Origin: an uncultured bacterium | GTDB lineage: Bacteria > Bacillota > Clostridia > Lachnospirales > Lachnospiraceae | NCBI GenBank assembly: GCA_905216215.1 | Contig: CAJMSZ010000061.1 | Span: 1-9,321 of the forward strand | DNA length: 9,321 nt | Reading direction: 5' to 3' | In this document: one piece after another, positions 6,924-9,321 of the stretch | Layout of the letters: each line of letters opens with the position of its first letter | Position numbering within the stretch: the stretch's first letter is position 1 | Notes under the pieces: model-generated | Told to the model about the DNA's origin: nothing | Database searches by the model: none | What the model saw: only the letters and a program-made list of their open reading frames with translations | Translations under genes and position numbers: made by a program

Positions 6924-6929
6924 GGGAGG
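6924..6929 (+). promoter_or_regulatory. Ribosome binding site that sets the grdB start
   Basis: GGGAGG lies 10 nt before the ATG at 6940. An in-frame ATG at 6910 lies upstream of this site, inside the end of grdE, and is not supported. Confidence 0.8.
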
Positions 6930-6939
6930 ACGTATCGTA

Positions 6940-8250
6940 ATGAGTAAGATTAAAGTTGTACATTATATCAATCAGTTCTTCGCTAATATCGGTGGAGAAG
7001 AAAAAGCAGATTACCCTGCTGAACTTCGCGTAGGCGAAAAAATTGGTCCAGGGCTTGCATTAGAACAGAAATTCGGAGAAGAAGCAGAAATCGTAGCTAC
7101 TATTATCTGCGGTGACTCTTACTTCAATGAAAACCTTGACAAGGCTAAAGCTGAAATCCTTGCAATGGTAAAAGAACAGAAACCAGACGTATTCGTAGCA
7201 GGACCGGCTTTCAATGCTGGACGTTACGGTGTTGCTTGTGGAACAGTTTGTGATATGGTTCAGGAAGAACTTGGTATCCCAGCTGTAACAGGTATGTACG
7301 TTGAAAACCCAGGTGCTGATATGTTCAAGAATAAGGTATACACATGCCCAACAAAGAACAGCGCAGCTGGTATGAGAGATGCTGTATCTAAGATGGCTCC
7401 ACTTGCTCTTAAACTTGCTAAGGGTGAAAAGATTGGTGCTTCTTGTGAAGATGGATATATGCCAAACGGAACACGTGTAAACTTATTTGAAAAAGAACGT
7501 GGATCTAAGAGAGCAGTTAAGATGCTTCTTAAGAAACTTGCTGGCAAACCATTCGAAACAGAATTCCCAATGCCTTCATTCGACAGAGTTGAACCTGCAA
7601 AAGCTATCAAAGATCTTAGCAAAGCTACAATCGCTCTTTGTACTTCAGGTGGTATTGTACCAAAAGGAAACCCAGATCACATCGAATCTTCAAATGCTAC
7701 AAGATACGGTGAATATGACATCACAGGCGTTATGGATCTTACAGAAGAAACATACGAAACAGCTCATGGTGGATATGACCCAGTATACGCTAATGAAGAT
7801 GCAGACCGTGTACTTCCAGTAGACGTTCTTCGTGAAATGGAATCTAAAGGAATTATTGGAAAATTACACAACAAGTTCTACACAACAGTTGGTAATGGTA
7901 CTGCAGTTAAATCTGCAAGAGCATTCGCTGATGAATATGCTCAGAAGTTAATCGCTGACGGTGTAGATGCAGTTATCATGACTTCTACTTGAGGTACCTG
8001 TACACGTTGCGGTGCAACGATGGTTAAAGGTATCGAAGCTACAGGTCTTCCAGTAGTTCATTTATGTACAGTTACTCCAATCTCTATGACTGTTGGAGCT
8101 AACAGAATCGTACCTACAATCGCTATTCCTTATCCACTTGGAAATCCAGCACTGGATAAAGATGAAGAATATGCATTACGCTACAAGATTGTAGAAAAAG
8201 GCTTACAGGCTTTATGTACAGAAGTTGACGGACAGACAATTTTTGAATAA
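6940..8250 (+). CDS. grdB: Glycine reductase component B, selenoprotein subunit GrdB
   Basis: Reading the in-frame TGA at 7990-7992 as selenocysteine gives one 436-residue protein, the usual GrdB length; read as stop it would end at residue 350 and lose its active site. The start (SKIKVVHYINQFFANIGGEEKA after Met, split here only by the eye) is typical of the family and follows GGGAGG at 6924-6929. The centre of the active site is MTSTUGTCTRCGATMVK, with Sec351, Cys354 and Cys357. Downstream, VVHLCTVTPISMTVGANRI and IPYPLGNPA are conserved GrdB segments, so the reading frame is under selection beyond the TGA. GrdB, together with the pyruvoyl subunit GrdE, takes up glycine as a Schiff base. 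Its selenium takes part in transferring the carboxymethyl group to the selenocysteine of GrdA, with release of ammonia. Production needs SelA-D and a SECIS element; a candidate hairpin follows the TGA directly. Codon use matches grdE. Confidence 0.96.
7990..8034 (+). promoter_or_regulatory. Selenocysteine TGA codon and candidate bacterial SECIS hairpin in grdB
   Basis: The TGA at 7990-7992 is followed directly by GGTACC (7993-7998), which pairs with GGTATC (8029-8034; six pairs, one G-U). Beyond an internal loop, CGTTGC (8005-8010) pairs perfectly with GCAACG (8014-8019) around a GGT loop (8011-8013). The apical loop begins 18 nt after the TGA, within the range expected of bacterial SECIS elements, and has G in its first positions. 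This is where SelB would bind to deliver Sec-tRNA. The hairpin also encodes the conserved CTRCGATMVKGI segment. Confidence 0.85.
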
Positions 8251-8300
8251 TTTTTAAAATTATGAAATAAATAAAGCTTAATTAAAAAGGAGAATACGTT

Positions 8301-9248
8301 ATGAGCAAAGTTTATGACGTGATCGTCCTCGGAGCAGGACCAGCAGGATTATCTGCTGGTCTCTATGCAGGACGTGCTCGCCTCTCAGTATTGATTATTG
8401 AAAAAGGCCAGGACGGTGGACAGATCGCCATCACAGATGAAATCGAAAATTATCCAGGACAGACAGTAGAAGGTGAAAGCGGTCCTTCTCTTATCGCTCG
8501 TATGACACAGCAGTGCGCTAAGTTCGGTTGTGAACGTGTTTCTGACACAATTACAGAAGTAGAACTTGACGGAGAAGTAAAGGTTCTTAAGAGCTCTAAA
8601 GAAGAATACCGTGCTAAAGCCGTAATTATCGCTACAGGTGCTTTTGCAAGACCAATCGGCTGCAAAGGCGAAAGAGAATTCTTAGGTAGAGGTGTTTCTT
8701 ACTGTGCTACCTGCGATGCTAACTTCTTTGAAGATTTCGAAGTATTCGTAGTTGGTGGTGGAGATTCTGCTGTAGAAGAAGCTATGTATCTTACAAAATT
8801 TGCAAGAAAAGTTACTATCATTCACAGACGTGATGAACTTCGTGCTGCTAAATCTATTCAGGAAAAAGCATTCAAGAACGAAAAACTTCACTTTATGTGG
8901 GATACAGTAGTAGAAGAAGTTGGCGGAGACGGCATGCTTTCTACTATGAAGGTTAAAAATGTTAAGACTGGTGAAGAAACAGTTATTAATGCAGACGAAG
9001 AAGACGGATTAATGGGTGTATTCGGATTTATCGGAACACTTCCTAATACAAAAATCTTCGAAGGAACAAACCTTAAACTTGATGAAAGAGGATACATTCC
9101 TACAGACGCTGACATGCACACAAATATTCCAGGTGTATTTGCAGCTGGTGATGTACGTGTTAAGAGTTTCCGCCAGGTTGTTACAGCAGCAGCAGATGGT
9201 GCTATTGCAACAAAACAGGCTGAAGAATATCTCAATAGTCTTGAATAA
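8301..9248 (+). CDS. trxB: Thioredoxin reductase (NADPH, FAD) of the glycine reductase operon
   Basis: This 315-residue flavoprotein starts at an ATG with AAAGGAG about 8 nt upstream. The FAD-binding dinucleotide motif GAGPAG is at residues 11-16. The redox-active CATC has Cys135 and Cys138, the same numbering as in the E. coli enzyme. The NADPH-domain motif GGGDSA is at 152-157, HRR at 175-177 (phosphate recognition typical of NADPH), and the C-terminal FAD motif AAGDVR is followed by the usual RQVVTAAADGA segment. Length and motifs match low-molecular-weight TrxB. It moves electrons from NADPH to thioredoxin, which in this pathway re-reduces glycine reductase after each turnover. It follows grdB by 50 nt with no terminator and precedes trxA, so it is a dedicated member of the operon. 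Codon use matches grdE and grdB. The cell may carry another, general TrxB elsewhere. Confidence 0.96.
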   Translation: MSKVYDVIVLGAGPAGLSAGLYAGRARLSVLIIEKGQDGGQIAITDEIENYPGQTVEGESGPSLIARMTQQCAKFGCERVSDTITEVELDGEVKVLKSSKEEYRAKAVIIATGAFARPIGCKGEREFLGRGVSYCATCDANFFEDFEVFVVGGGDSAVEEAMYLTKFARKVTIIHRRDELRAAKSIQEKAFKNEKLHFMWDTVVEEVGGDGMLSTMKVKNVKTGEETVINADEEDGLMGVFGFIGTLPNTKIFEGTNLKLDERGYIPTDADMHTNIPGVFAAGDVRVKSFRQVVTAAADGAIATKQAEEYLNSLE

Positions 9249-9277
9249 TAATCTTTTATACTAGGAGGAACAGTAAA

Positions 9278-9321
9278 ATGTTAGATGTAGATAAGAATAC
9301 GTTTAAAACAGAAGTATTAGA
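9278..9321 (+). CDS. trxA: Probable thioredoxin, 3' part outside the window
   Basis: An ATG at 9278, 9 nt after AGGAGG (9263-9268) and 29 nt after the trxB stop, opens a frame to the window edge. Only 14 complete codons are visible (MLDVDKNTFKTEVL). Their pattern matches the N-terminus of the small thioredoxins encoded in glycine reductase operons, and a thioredoxin gene normally sits beside this type of trxB. The active-site CxxC lies beyond the window, so identity rests on the N-terminus and context. Its expected role is to carry electrons from TrxB to glycine reductase component A. Confidence 0.7.
   Translation, partial: MLDVDKNTFKTEVL

Noticed and set aside
6910..6939. ATG at 6910 as the grdB start
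   Set aside because: It lies within the end of grdE and upstream of the GGGAGG at 6924-6929; the family-like N-terminus begins at 6940.
7990..7992. TGA as a nonsense mutation or sequencing error making grdB a pseudogene
   Set aside because: It is at the known Sec position, flanked by the conserved active-site sequence, and followed by a SECIS-like hairpin and an intact frame to a normal GrdB length.
8020..8250. Separate small gene of 76 codons
   Set aside because: It is the in-frame C-terminal part of grdB downstream of the selenocysteine codon, with no ribosome binding site of its own.

Overview
The window looks like the chromosome of an anaerobic, amino-acid-fermenting Clostridia bacterium, most likely a Lachnospiraceae-type Firmicute. 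The reasons are AT-rich DNA, strong AGGAGG ribosome binding sites, a DUF5717/DUF5716-type gene cluster of the kind I associate with that family, and a selenocysteine-dependent glycine reductase (Stickland) operon. All supported genes are on the + strand.

Region 1 (1-4724) is a tightly packed cluster of three uncharacterised genes. The first is a large DUF5717-like protein whose start lies outside the window. The second is a DUF5716-like protein with a degenerate Hsp70/actin ATPase-fold outline, starting 11 nt after the first stops. The third is a TPR-like helical protein that overlaps the second by 26 nt. They look co-transcribed and may form one complex. Their function is unknown.

Region 2 (4725-5175) is a roughly 450-nt non-coding stretch. 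Its first 90 nt or so are AT-rich with nothing I can name; I see no clear terminator for the upstream cluster. Next come an extended -10 promoter (TATAAT at 4839-4844), a hairpin at the predicted mRNA 5' end, a single glycine riboswitch aptamer (4905-5031), a short 'ghost aptamer'-like hairpin (5033-5065) and an intrinsic terminator (5069-5112). The layout fits glycine-controlled transcription attenuation of the downstream operon.

Region 3 (5176-9321) is the glycine reductase operon in the order grdX - grdE - grdB - trxB - trxA (cut by the window edge). GrdE is the pyruvoyl proprotein of component B. GrdB is the selenoprotein of component B, with an in-frame TGA at codon 351 read as selenocysteine and a plausible SECIS hairpin immediately after it. 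TrxB and TrxA pass electrons from NADPH to the reductase. The selenoprotein GrdA and the acetyl-phosphate-forming GrdC/GrdD are not in the window and are expected downstream. Together the system reduces glycine to acetyl phosphate and ammonia, saving energy as ATP through acetate kinase.

Codon choice changes sharply inside the operon. grdX resembles the upstream unknown genes (proline mostly CCG), whereas grdE, grdB and trxB use a narrow codon set (proline almost always CCA or CCT), as expected for very highly expressed genes. The least explored items here are the leader RNA architecture and the DUF5717/DUF5716/TPR cluster.
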